Source: an uncultured Lachnospiraceae bacterium (GTDB lineage: Bacteria; Bacillota; Clostridia; Lachnospirales; Lachnospiraceae). From it: 64,000 nucleotides of DNA. Every line of letters starts with the position of its first letter. Position 1 is the first letter of the stretch. A program made the translations under genes and the position numbers. Where the stretch lies: NCBI GenBank assembly GCA_910577785.1, contig CAJTNT010000021.1, forward strand, positions 1-64,000, read 5' to 3'. Shown piece after piece: positions 1 to 7,544 of the stretch. The notes beneath the pieces were generated by a model that saw only the letters and a list, made by a program, of their open reading frames with translations, was not told where the DNA came from and made no database searches.

Positions 1-73
1 AAAGCTTCTGAATCTGTTCCTCCAGCAAGGAACACAAAACTTTATCATCATCACATATTCCGATTCTGTACAT
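1..73 (-). CDS. Response regulator, N-terminal fragment (probable LytTR/AgrA type)
   Basis: Only the first 24 codons lie in the window; the gene runs off the left edge. The translated start, MYRIGICDDD, has the acidic cluster that opens a receiver domain and coordinates the magnesium needed for phosphorylation. An AAGGAG ribosome binding site at 81-86 (read on the minus strand) fits the ATG at 71-73. The short spacing between the first beta strand and the acidic cluster is common in LytTR-type regulators of Firmicutes, but the output domain is not visible, so the subtype is an inference. Confidence 0.65.
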   Translation of the reverse strand, partial: MYRIGICDDDKVLCSLLEEQIQKL

Positions 74-273
74 ACTATCGCTCCTTTAAACAATATCGTT
101 TCTATTGTACTTTATCTTTAACCTGCCATCAAGGTTTGGCATTACATAAAATAAATTTTTCCCACAAGAGATGGAATTCTCCTTTGGGAATATCGAAGCC
201 CCAGAATTATACAAATTTCCATTATGATAGAATTGGCAAATCGGCAGGAACGCACAAAGGATTGATTTTCTGC

Positions 274-306
274 AAAAAAAAGGAACTGCATTACATCTGC
301 AATTCC
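274..306 (-). terminator. Intrinsic terminator, minus strand
   Basis: Read on the minus strand, a nine-base stem (GGAATTGCA pairing with TGCAGTTCC, one G-U pair) with a seven-base loop is followed by eight T residues. It sits six bases beyond the stop of the small HTH remnant and would end that transcript, and possibly readthrough from the minus-strand microcompartment genes. Confidence 0.8.
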
Positions 307-311
307 CTGTT

Positions 312-449
312 TTAAAACTGTGGGAGATTACTCCTCTGTTTTACCAGTTCCACTACGTTCTTTAGTTCACGGTCCGGGCGCATCTGGCTCTTGGTCATTC
401 CCCGTTCCAAGAGCAGATGCCGCAAGGGTAAATAGCTGGCTTTCCACAT
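312..449 (-). pseudogene. Truncated XRE-like helix-turn-helix remnant (45 codons)
   Basis: This short reading frame starts with ATG at 447-449 after a GGAGG site. Residues 6-23 (YLPLRHLLLERGMTKSQM) resemble the first two helices of small Cro/CI regulators, which open with a similar Y.PL..LL..RGM.K pattern. The recognition helix and the rest of the domain, usually reaching 65-75 residues, are missing; the tail from residue 25 does not look like the family. I read it as a decayed regulator. It could still be expressed as a short peptide, because the ribosome site and a terminator are intact. Confidence 0.4.
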
Positions 450-745
450 AACAATCCTCCGCTATCCGGCAGGTACTTTTCCTGCTTGTTTTCTGTATCT
501 GTTTTGTTTGTTCTATCAGAGATATTGTCTTTTATCAATCAAATCTCGAATGTTGGCGGTATTTCCTGTTGTTCTGCCAATCATATTTTTGTTACACCTA
601 CTGACGGTTAAATATCGGCCGCTTGCAGATGGAAATGGGTTCTGCGTAAATTCTTCAGAATGTAACCGCCAGAGTAGGCATTATGTAACAATCGGAATAT
701 TGCTATGTGAAGCCAATCAAATAAGAGGTAACTAGATTCTTATAT
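450..745. other. Intergenic stretch with no supported gene
   Basis: I see no credible coding region. An open frame on the plus strand (508-735) has no ribosome binding site and an unconvincing composition. The stretch separates the HTH remnant from the 3' end of the minus-strand microcompartment operon. No clear terminator for that operon was found here. Confidence 0.5.
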
Positions 746-1012
746 TTAATCTGGGATATATTTGTTAATAGAAGCAATACCATCTGCATTGGCTTTATAA
801 TAAATCACCAGATTATTTTCTGCATCCAGTTCCAGCCGGCTTTCCTCGATCAGGCCGTTAGAACAGGCCGTCTGAAGGGCGTCATCCATTTGCGAGTCTT
901 TAAAAGCGCGGAATTTGCCATAATCTGCCTGTAAGGCATTCTGAACATCTTTTCTGCAAGCTTCTTTTCCGGAACAGAAGAATTTTAATATTGCGAAATT
1001 TAATGGTTTCAT
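746..1012 (-). CDS. Small protein of unknown function, last gene of the minus-strand microcompartment operon
   Basis: This 88-residue protein is not a family I can name. It has no signal peptide, membrane segment or Cys pair. Residues 1-60 look like a compact helical domain with winged-helix character (…ADYGKFRAFKDSQMDDAL…), followed by a basic/hydrophobic hairpin-like end. It starts three bases after the stop of the DMT transporter, and its GGAGG site overlaps the transporter's last codons, so the two are translationally coupled. Its role is therefore probably tied to transport or to regulation of the choline compartment. Confidence 0.6.
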   Translation of the reverse strand: MKPLNFAILKFFCSGKEACRKDVQNALQADYGKFRAFKDSQMDDALQTACSNGLIEESRLELDAENNLVIYYKANADGIASINKYIPD

Positions 1013-1015
1013 AGT

Positions 1016-2098
1016 TTATCCCTCCTGCGTAGCTTTGTTCTGGGAAATTGCCAGAACCACGATACCAATCACCATAATTACAGCGCCTATCCAGCCGCGG
1101 ACAGGAATGGAATAGCCATCCGCTCCAAAAATCAGTCCGATTACGATAAAACACCATAATGGCCCCCAGAAAGCATATGTGCCATTGCAGCCCATCCCCA
1201 ATGCGGCGCCGCACATAGAAGAACCTTTATACCAGAATTTAAATGAGAACGAAGCAAAGATGCCAGATATGATAAACAGCCATATCGAAGGGGCATCCGT
1301 CATTGCTGTTCCTAAAAGGCTCAATCCTGCGCCAATTCCTCCTTCGCCAATCATGGAAAGGATGGATACAAAAATTAATCCATTTACAATTCCTGAGGTA
1401 CACTGACGGATAATAATGGCAACTTCATAGTCTACCATACAGCAGGCATATCCGCCGACTGCTCCTTCGATACCCCAGCCGATAGCAGCCCCCAAAGCTG
1501 CAAGCATGCCAATGGCAGTTTGTCCATCAATATGCATTCCAGTCATGCCAGTGCTGCCAATAAGAACCGCAGCGGCAAAACAGATCCCAATACCGCAAAC
1601 CATCCCCCCAGACAATTTCTGTTTATACAGAAACCGGCCTATGATCGTGCCGACAGCCGCATTCATAGCTGCAATCGGAACAATGATAGATCCTGCCATC
1701 TGCAGGCCTACGACATAGCAGGTAGACGCAATAGGCCCTCCGATGATTGCTGCAATAATCAGGGTCCGTCCAGGCTTGGATTTTAGAGACCGTCCGAAGT
1801 CCCCCAGGCGTCCAATGATAGCCCCGTAGATTAATGACCATATCGCGGAACAGATATCGTTGACTGCCGCACCGACTGCGCTTAATACATAGATGACGGT
1901 AAATGCGGATAAGCCGCTACTGGCTCCTGACCAGACTGTCCAGATACCGGACGCCATACCCTGTGTCATGAATGCTGTGTATCCGCCGTATAGGAAACCG
2001 GAAAACAGAGCAATTATGATACCTTTTTTTCGGAACGCATTGTCCCGTTTCGCCTTAGCAGCTAAAACGTTTGCTGACGTATTAGCTAAACTGCTCAT
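1016..2098 (-). CDS. DMT (EamA-type) membrane transporter of the choline microcompartment locus
   Basis: The 360-residue protein is very hydrophobic, with about ten membrane segments rich in Gly, Ala and Ile after a short basic N-terminus of about 23 residues. That is the layout of drug/metabolite transporters with two EamA halves. It starts at the ATG at 2096-2098, which has a strong AAAGGAGG site. It has its own MerR-type promoter (2134-2165) and is followed directly by the 88-residue gene. Because it shares a promoter type with the choline locus, likely substrates are choline (uptake) or trimethylamine/ethanol (export). The family assignment is by sequence character; the substrate is inferred. 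Confidence 0.75.
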   Translation of the reverse strand: MSSLANTSANVLAAKAKRDNAFRKKGIIIALFSGFLYGGYTAFMTQGMASGIWTVWSGASSGLSAFTVIYVLSAVGAAVNDICSAIWSLIYGAIIGRLGDFGRSLKSKPGRTLIIAAIIGGPIASTCYVVGLQMAGSIIVPIAAMNAAVGTIIGRFLYKQKLSGGMVCGIGICFAAAVLIGSTGMTGMHIDGQTAIGMLAALGAAIGWGIEGAVGGYACCMVDYEVAIIIRQCTSGIVNGLIFVSILSMIGEGGIGAGLSLLGTAMTDAPSIWLFIISGIFASFSFKFWYKGSSMCGAALGMGCNGTYAFWGPLWCFIVIGLIFGADGYSIPVRGWIGAVIMVIGIVVLAISQNKATQEG

Positions 2099-2133
2099 AA
2101 TATTACCTCCTTTAAATTATTTTTTGTAACATT

Positions 2134-2165
2134 ATTATAATCTATGCCCTTAAGGGGAAAGTCAA
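2134..2165 (-). promoter_or_regulatory. MerR-type promoter P3 for the DMT transporter
   Basis: On the minus strand TTGACT (2160-2165) and a perfect TATAAT (2134-2139) are separated by 20 bases, longer than the normal 17. The spacer carries the dyad CCCCTTAAGGGC directly after TTGACTTT. Long spacers containing a dyad are the hallmark of MerR-activated promoters, and the locus encodes a MerR regulator at 20331-21182. The start codon lies about 36 bases downstream. Confidence 0.75.
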
Positions 2166-2188
2166 TGCTTTTTTCATGGATTGCCCCA

Positions 2189-2617
2189 TCATGCTCCTTC
2201 CAGATATTCCAATAATTCAGATACGCCTTCTCCTGTATATGAACTGACAAAAAATATTTTTTCGCACCCGGCAAGCCGCAGCCATTCTGCAGCCTGCTGA
2301 GGGTTGGCCAATGGATGGTCAATTTTGGTGACAATGCCGATACATTCCCTCGTGGCAATCGCGGTGACGCAAGGAGGATAAAGGGAATAGGGCTCAATGG
2401 CGCTCAAAAGAAGCCCGATCACATCGGCTTCAAAGGAAAAAATGGACAATGCATGCCCAAGGCTTGCTGTTTCCGCATATTCTCCGGGAGTATCAATGAT
2501 TACATCATGAAAACATACGGATTGTGTTTTTTGGTATGTGATGGCTTCGCCTTTCAAAGCCTGCGTCAGAGACGTCTTTCCGGCTTCGCTGCGTCCTGCA
2601 AACATAATTTTCCTCAT
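2189..2617 (-). CDS. EutP/PduV-like P-loop protein (copy 1)
   Basis: The protein has about 142 residues when started at the ATG at 2615-2617. A Walker A motif, GRSEAGKTS, lies near residue 7, followed by a DTPGE switch-like motif and a TKID nucleotide-specificity motif. This matches the small Ras-like EutP/PduV family associated with microcompartments. It begins 13 bases after the EutS-type shell gene, the same pairing seen again at 13289-14160. PduV of the propanediol system is reported to associate with compartments and filaments; here the role (compartment movement or assembly) is inferred. Confidence 0.8.
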   Translation of the reverse strand: MRKIMFAGRSEAGKTSLTQALKGEAITYQKTQSVCFHDVIIDTPGEYAETASLGHALSIFSFEADVIGLLLSAIEPYSLYPPCVTAIATRECIGIVTKIDHPLANPQQAAEWLRLAGCEKIFFVSSYTGEGVSELLEYLEGA

Positions 2618-2630
2618 AACAGCCCCGTTT

Positions 2631-3014
2631 CTATCTGCGTGTGATATCACAACAGGAGAATGCAAGAGTATTTCGAAAATAATCGCATATCTCAGTCATT
2701 GATGTTTCCACATCGGATAAATAGCCTGTAATAATCAAAGATCCGCTAAAACGGTCTACAAACCCCAAATTGATATCGCCTGCTTTCACTGCAATGTCGG
2801 CTGCGATAACAGCAGATTCTGGAGGGGTGATGTTGAGGATGCCGATGGCGGAACGGTCATAGTCTATGTCTGGATTGAGGCCGAGTTTGCGATAAACAAT
2901 CGGTTTGGGGCCGCCGATGATGTGGGCGAGAGATATTTGTTTTCCAGGCACAGTTTCTTGTATAATACGCAGAGGTTCTGTTGGGTCTTTGGTTAATAAA
3001 TCTATCGTGTTCAT
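2631..3014 (-). CDS. EutS/PduU-type circularly permuted BMC shell protein (copy 1)
   Basis: The protein has about 127 residues with the start at the ATG at 3012-3014, which has a clean GGAGG. The N-terminal part ending PGKQISLAHIIGGP, followed by the IGILNITPPESAVIAADIAVKA stretch, is typical of the permuted BMC fold whose hexamer pore is capped by a small beta barrel. An extra Cys pair (CC) lies near the C-terminus. It is first in a minus-strand operon with its own MerR-type promoter, divergent from the TPR gene. A second copy lies at 13289-13648; the two proteins share the same layout but differ clearly in sequence. Confidence 0.85.
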   Translation of the reverse strand: MNTIDLLTKDPTEPLRIIQETVPGKQISLAHIIGGPKPIVYRKLGLNPDIDYDRSAIGILNITPPESAVIAADIAVKAGDINLGFVDRFSGSLIITGYLSDVETSMTEICDYFRNTLAFSCCDITRR

Positions 3015-3052
3015 AAATACCTCCATAAAGTTTGATGATAGGTTATAGTACG

Positions 3053-3084
3053 ATTTTACCATTTACCCATAAGTGTAAAGTCAA
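3053..3084 (-). promoter_or_regulatory. MerR-type promoter P2 for the EutS/EutP pair
   Basis: On the minus strand TTGACT (3079-3084) is 20 bases from TAAAAT (3053-3058). The spacer begins TTACACTTATGGGTAA, matching P1, P3 and P4. The -35 boxes of P1 and P2 face away from each other with 27 bases between them, so a single regulator region could control both directions. Confidence 0.7.
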
Positions 3085-3111
3085 GTTTTTTTGTGAAATA
3101 TTATTTCGATA

Positions 3112-3143
3112 TTGACTTTCCCTTTATATGGAATGTGTATAAT
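3112..3143 (+). promoter_or_regulatory. MerR-type promoter P1 for the TPR/flavodiiron operon
   Basis: TTGACT (3112-3117) and a perfect TATAAT (3138-3143) are separated by 20 bases, with TTTCCCTTTATATGGA just after the -35. It shares the TTGACTTT plus dyad layout with the other three promoters of this locus. The position also shows that the TPR gene must start downstream, at 3183, rather than at earlier in-frame ATGs. Confidence 0.75.
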
Positions 3144-3182
3144 CAAATAAATAGGTTAGCAGATTCTGAAAGGTATGGGACG

Positions 3183-4028
3183 ATGGGGAATTGGATGGGA
3201 AAAAAGGTTGACACACAGTTGTTTTATAAAATGTTAGACCGTCTCTATGAAAACAAAGAGATGGATCGGGTGGAGCCTTATATGCTTGAGACATTAGCGG
3301 AGGCTGGTGAATCCAGAGATCTGGAGGGCGTGGTTTCCGTCTGTAATGAGCTAGGAGGGCTGTATCGTGCGATGGGGCGTACAGAGGAAGCCCTTTGGGC
3401 ATATGAGAAAGTGATGGACGGCCTCAAGCAGATGGGGATGGAGGGAACCCGCAATTACGCAGTTGCCCTGATTAATGTAGGCAATGTGCATATTTCCCAA
3501 AAATCCTATGAAAGGGCATATGATATCGACCGCCAAGCTTTGGGAATATTGGAGAGGCTGGGAGATCATGGGTATCAGGCGGCTGCTTTGTACAACAATA
3601 TGAGCGCTGCTTTACGCGAGCTTGGCCAGACAAAAGAAGCGCAGCATATGGCGCGGCAGGCAATACAGATCATGGAAAAAATGCCGGAGTGCGTAGCCGA
3701 ATTGGCTACTTCCTATACAAATCTGGGGCAGGCACAAGCGAAGGAATATGCTTATGCAGATGCCAGGGAAAATCTTACCTATGCGCTGCAGCTGTATGAA
3801 AATTGCAGTGGCGGCAGGGATATCCATTATGCGACGGCAGTGTATGCGCTTGCTAACGTGGATGATGCGCAGGGGCATTATGAACAGGCCAAAGAGGGAT
3901 ACGGTAAAGCCGCAAAGCTGACAGAACGGGATTTTGGGCGTACGCGTAATTATGGCCAAATAATGGAAGATCTGGAACGGGTTAGGAAGAAGGCGGTGGG
4001 AAGGGATGGAGGAGATTGGCAGGGTTAG
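3183..4028 (+). CDS. Tetratricopeptide-repeat protein
   Basis: The protein has about 281 residues from the ATG at 3183, chosen because the promoter lies inside the longer reading frame. From about residue 35 it is built of five or six TPR units; the typical pattern of G..Y...G....A...Y..A is seen in the stretch with LGGLYRAMGRTEEALWAYEK and in later repeats. No signal peptide or membrane segment is present, so it is a cytosolic scaffold. It is the first gene of a run with DUF4037, DUF4125 and a flavodiiron protein; its stop is 14 bases before the DUF4037 start. TPR proteins next to these two DUF families recur in Firmicutes, to my knowledge without a known function. Confidence 0.85.
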   Translation: MGNWMGKKVDTQLFYKMLDRLYENKEMDRVEPYMLETLAEAGESRDLEGVVSVCNELGGLYRAMGRTEEALWAYEKVMDGLKQMGMEGTRNYAVALINVGNVHISQKSYERAYDIDRQALGILERLGDHGYQAAALYNNMSAALRELGQTKEAQHMARQAIQIMEKMPECVAELATSYTNLGQAQAKEYAYADARENLTYALQLYENCSGGRDIHYATAVYALANVDDAQGHYEQAKEGYGKAAKLTERDFGRTRNYGQIMEDLERVRKKAVGRDGGDWQG

Positions 4029-4042
4029 GGAGAAGGTGGAAA

Positions 4043-4984
4043 ATGTTGAAGGGAATGGAATTGTCCCAGGGGTTTTACGAGTTATGTAAAGAGCAATTAT
4101 TTGCTGGCGGGCTGGGAGCTTTTCGGGGCTATCTGGCTATGGGGCTGGTGGGCGAGGGTTCGGAATGCTATGGCTATGATGATGAGTTGTCACAGGATCA
4201 TGATTTTGGGCCTGATTTCTGTATCTGGATCCCAGAGAAGATTTATCAGGAGAACCGCAATCAGTTTATAGCGGCATACGATGCATTGCCAATGGAATAT
4301 CGTGGGTATCGGAGGGATGCGTCAGAACAGACGAGAGCCAGGCGCGGCATTATGACAATCGAGGGATTTTACCAAAAATATACTGGGATCTTGCATGCTC
4401 CGGCTAACGCAGAAGAATGGTTCCGGATTCCGCAGGGTTTTTTGGCGGTCGCAACGAATGGCGCCGTATTTGAGGATTCCTATGGGGAGTTTACACGCAG
4501 GCGGAATTATTTGCTTGCTTATTATCCGGAAGATGTAATCCGGAAAAAGCTGGCGGCAAAAACAGTGGTTATGGGACAGGCAGGGCAATACAATTATGTC
4601 CGGTGCTGCCGCAGAGAGGAGTGGGAGAGCGCATATCTGGCAGGCAGCGAGTTCGTGGGCGCAGCGCTCTCTACTGTTTATTTGCTGAATAAAAAATATA
4701 TGCCTTTCTATAAATGGGCGTTTCGGGGAACGGATTCACTGTCAGAGCTGCGGCATGCGATTGTGGATTTGAAAGAGTTTGTGCATTTGCAAGACACATC
4801 GGAAAATGCTGTGCGGAAAAGGCTTCTGATAGAGGATATCTGCAATGAAGTGGCTTGCGCGCTCAGAAAAAAGGGATATTCCACCTGCGCCAGTGATTTT
4901 CTTGCTTCTCATGGAAATTCTATTATGGAAGGTATTCGGGATGTAGGGCTGCGCAGTATGCATGTTTTGGTAGATTATAACTAG
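4043..4984 (+). CDS. DUF4037 protein with nucleotidyltransferase-like motif
   Basis: The protein has about 313 residues. The ATG at 4043 follows an AAGGTGG site; a TTG at 4016 is in frame but poorly spaced. Near residue 35-55 it carries GEGSECYGYDDELSQDHDFG, which resembles the GS...D.D active-site loop of the nucleotidyltransferase fold and is the signature of DUF4037. The C-terminal half is helical, as in substrate-binding domains of these enzymes. The target is unknown; transfer of a nucleotide to a protein, RNA or small molecule are all possible. It sits between the TPR and DUF4125 genes in a MerR-controlled operon. Confidence 0.8.
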   Translation: MLKGMELSQGFYELCKEQLFAGGLGAFRGYLAMGLVGEGSECYGYDDELSQDHDFGPDFCIWIPEKIYQENRNQFIAAYDALPMEYRGYRRDASEQTRARRGIMTIEGFYQKYTGILHAPANAEEWFRIPQGFLAVATNGAVFEDSYGEFTRRRNYLLAYYPEDVIRKKLAAKTVVMGQAGQYNYVRCCRREEWESAYLAGSEFVGAALSTVYLLNKKYMPFYKWAFRGTDSLSELRHAIVDLKEFVHLQDTSENAVRKRLLIEDICNEVACALRKKGYSTCASDFLASHGNSIMEGIRDVGLRSMHVLVDYN

Positions 4985-5016
4985 GACAAGACTATTTTTA
5001 ATGTAAGGGAAAGGGT

Positions 5017-5637
5017 ATGATGGAAAAAATAGAGAACAGTGCAAAAGAGAGGCTGGTTAGGCAGATCATTTCGGAAGAATATCGGATGTTTTCTAATGTG
5101 CAGAACATTGGCGGCCGCGCTTCCTGCCAGGATGATTTTGATACGTTTTATATTATGCGGTCAGCCCAGCACAGCATTTTTGGGATGGGTACGCTGGAAA
5201 GCTATTTAAACGATATAAGGGAAGCGCAGATGGGAGGGCGTAATCTGATTGCGGAAAAATATTCCTGGATGATGGAGGAAACAGATTCTGCCTGGTTTGC
5301 GGAAAAACTGAAGCCATACCTTCCGAAGGCCAGCGAGAGGAAGATACTCTTGGCGGAAAGGATGACCCGGGTTTTTATGGACTGTTACGAAGGCGTAAAA
5401 GAAAAATATCCGAATATGCTGGCTTTTGGGCGCAGCCCATATGACAATCAGGATGGGGCGTCTATCCAGCTGTATTTTTCCAGTGAGCTTAAGACATGGT
5501 CAGAGGCTACCTTGCTGCTGGCCTGCCAGGATATTATATCACACCTGGAGGAACGTCGGAATCCGGTGTGTATGATTTATGAGAAAATTATGGATCTTTA
5601 TAGCCATATGGCGCTTGAAACTGTAAAAGAGAGGTGA
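5017..5637 (+). CDS. DUF4125 family protein
   Basis: This 206-residue soluble protein has the features I associate with DUF4125: an N-terminal E.R.F.NVQN.GGRASCQDD segment (residues about 20-46) and a helical C-terminal part with FGRSPYDNQDG near residue 140. No catalytic motif is recognisable. It follows DUF4037 by 32 bases and precedes the flavodiiron gene by four bases, so it is probably co-translated with the latter. The repeated association with DUF4037 and TPR proteins suggests they act together; the role is unknown. Confidence 0.75.
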   Translation: MMEKIENSAKERLVRQIISEEYRMFSNVQNIGGRASCQDDFDTFYIMRSAQHSIFGMGTLESYLNDIREAQMGGRNLIAEKYSWMMEETDSAWFAEKLKPYLPKASERKILLAERMTRVFMDCYEGVKEKYPNMLAFGRSPYDNQDGASIQLYFSSELKTWSEATLLLACQDIISHLEERRNPVCMIYEKIMDLYSHMALETVKER

Positions 5638-5641
5638 AACA

Positions 5642-7444
5642 ATGGGGAATACATATAAAGTGACAGATACAATCTGGTACGTCGGGGTGGACGATCATGT
5701 GACGGACCTTTTTGAGGGGCAGTATCCGGTTTTAAATGGAATGTCTTACAATTCATATGTAATATTAGATGAAAAAGTGGCGGTCATGGATACGGTAGAC
5801 GTCCGTTTTGGCAAGGAATGGCTGTCGAATCTGATGCAGGTCCTGGATGGCAGGAGGCCAGATTATCTGGTTGTACAGCATATGGAGATGGATCATGCGG
5901 CAAATATAGGGCTGTTTATGGAACATTATCCAGAGGCGGTGATTGTCAGCAATGAGCGGGCTTTTATCATGATGAGGCAGTTTTTCAATACCAGCTTTGA
6001 GGGGCGCCGGCATGTGGTGGAACATGGGGCTTCCTTGCTGCTGGGGCGCCATAATTTGAATTTTGTGTTTGCGCCGATGGTGCATTGGCCGGAGGTCATG
6101 GTAACTTACGATTCTTATGAACGGGTTCTTTTTTCGGCGGACGGATTCGGCAAATTTGGTTCCCAGGATACACGGGAAGAATGGGACGATGAGGCCAGAC
6201 GTTATTATATCGGCATCGTTGGGAAATACGGGGAGCAGGTGCAGAGCCTGCTGAAAGCGGCTTCTGGGCTGGATATCCAGAAGATTTTGCCGTTACATGG
6301 GCCGGTCCTTACAGATAACCTGGGGCATTATCTGAAGAAATATGATATTTGGTCTTCCTATCAGGTAGAAACAGAGGGGATTGTGATTGCTTATACAACG
6401 GTGTATGGCAACACCAGGCAAGCGGTCGAGATACTTGCGTTCCTTTTGCAGCGCAGGGGATGCCCGAATGTAGTTGTGCATGATTTGGCGCGGTGCAGTA
6501 TGTCCCAGGCGGTGGCGGATGCGTTTCGGTATGGGAAACTGGTACTGGCAACAACCACATATAATGGGGGGGTCTATCCTTTCATGCATGATTATCTGCA
6601 TCGGCTGGCAGAGCATAACTTTCAAAACCGTACCATTGCCCTGGTGGAGAATGGTTCCTGGGCTCCCAGTGCGTCAATGGGCATGCGAAAGATGCTGGAA
6701 GGCTGCAAAAATTTGAAATATACAAAGAATTCTGTGCAAATCCATTCTGCGGTCAGCCCAGACAATATCAAAGAGCTGGATGTACTGGCAAATGAGCTTT
6801 GCCGAGAATATATCGCGGCTTCTCCCGTTTTGGCTCAAAAAGATGATGCGGCTGCGATGTTTAAAATAGGATATGGGCTCTATGTCGTGACGTGCAATGA
6901 TGGCATGAGGGATAATGGCTTGATTGTCAATACGGTGTCCCAGGTAGCGGATGCGCCAGAGCGGATTGCTGTATGTATCAATAAAAAGAATTATTCCCAT
7001 GAAATTATCCAAAGAACTAGAAAATTAAATGTAAATATATTGAGTACGGAAGCTTCGTTTTCTATTTTCCAGAGATTTGGGTTCCAAAGCGGCAGGACGG
7101 CAGATAAATTTATGGGTATAGAATTTAATCGGACAGATAATGGGCTTCCTTTCCTAAAAAAGGGAATCAATGCGGTGATTTCCCTTGAGGCGGAACAATA
7201 TATGGATCTGGGAAGCCATGGCATGTTCTTATGCAGAGTAGCGGAGCGGCGGGTGGTTTCGGATCAGGATACGATGACTTACAATTATTACCAGTCCCAT
7301 ATTAAGCCGAAGCCTCAGCCAGACGGGAAAAAGGGATGGGTTTGCAAAGTATGCGGATATGTATATGAAGGAGAAGAATTGCCGCCAGGCTTTGTATGCC
7401 CGCTGTGTAAGCATGGAGCCTCTGATTTTGAAAAACAACAATGA
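5642..7444 (+). CDS. Multidomain flavodiiron protein with flavin reductase and rubredoxin domains
   Basis: The 600-residue protein has four domains in order: a metallo-beta-lactamase-like diiron domain (about 1-245), a flavodoxin domain (about 246-395), a flavin reductase-like domain (about 405-550) and a C-terminal rubredoxin (about 560-600, Cys 568, 571, 586, 589). All diiron ligands expected for the family are visible: His80, Glu82, Asp84, His85, His148, Asp167 and His219. Flavodiiron proteins reduce oxygen to water or NO to N2O in the cytosol of anaerobes. The fusion lets electrons pass from NAD(P)H through flavin and rubredoxin in one chain. Within the choline operon it probably shields the oxygen-sensitive glycyl radical of CutC and the radical SAM activase. 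Confidence 0.92.
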   Translation: MGNTYKVTDTIWYVGVDDHVTDLFEGQYPVLNGMSYNSYVILDEKVAVMDTVDVRFGKEWLSNLMQVLDGRRPDYLVVQHMEMDHAANIGLFMEHYPEAVIVSNERAFIMMRQFFNTSFEGRRHVVEHGASLLLGRHNLNFVFAPMVHWPEVMVTYDSYERVLFSADGFGKFGSQDTREEWDDEARRYYIGIVGKYGEQVQSLLKAASGLDIQKILPLHGPVLTDNLGHYLKKYDIWSSYQVETEGIVIAYTTVYGNTRQAVEILAFLLQRRGCPNVVVHDLARCSMSQAVADAFRYGKLVLATTTYNGGVYPFMHDYLHRLAEHNFQNRTIALVENGSWAPSASMGMRKMLEGCKNLKYTKNSVQIHSAVSPDNIKELDVLANELCREYIAASPVLAQKDDAAAMFKIGYGLYVVTCNDGMRDNGLIVNTVSQVADAPERIAVCINKKNYSHEIIQRTRKLNVNILSTEASFSIFQRFGFQSGRTADKFMGIEFNRTDNGLPFLKKGINAVISLEAEQYMDLGSHGMFLCRVAERRVVSDQDTMTYNYYQSHIKPKPQPDGKKGWVCKVCGYVYEGEELPPGFVCPLCKHGASDFEKQQ

Positions 7445-7452
7445 TAAAGATA

Positions 7453-7483
7453 TTGACTTTGCCCTATAGGGAAATGATAATTT
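7453..7483 (+). promoter_or_regulatory. MerR-type promoter P4 for the main choline compartment operon
   Basis: TTGACT (7453-7458) is followed by the dyad CCCTATAGGG and by TAATTT (7478-7483) after 19 bases; a normal 17-base reading would use GATAAT. The TTGACTTT start and dyad match P1-P3. It precedes the first BMC shell gene at 7545 and probably drives the operon through the terminator near 20263. Confidence 0.65.
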
Positions 7484-7544
7484 AAAGATATGAGAAAAAT
7501 ATATGTAACTGTAGAACAGTTACATAAGGGGAAAGGAGAAGGCG

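Noticed and set aside
508..735. Open frame of 75 codons on the plus strand
   Set aside because: No ribosome binding site, unlikely composition and no recognisable motif; it lies in an otherwise gene-free stretch.
3093..3182. Earlier in-frame ATG for the TPR protein
   Set aside because: The MerR-type promoter (3112-3143) lies inside this extension, so the ATG at 3093 would be upstream of transcription start.
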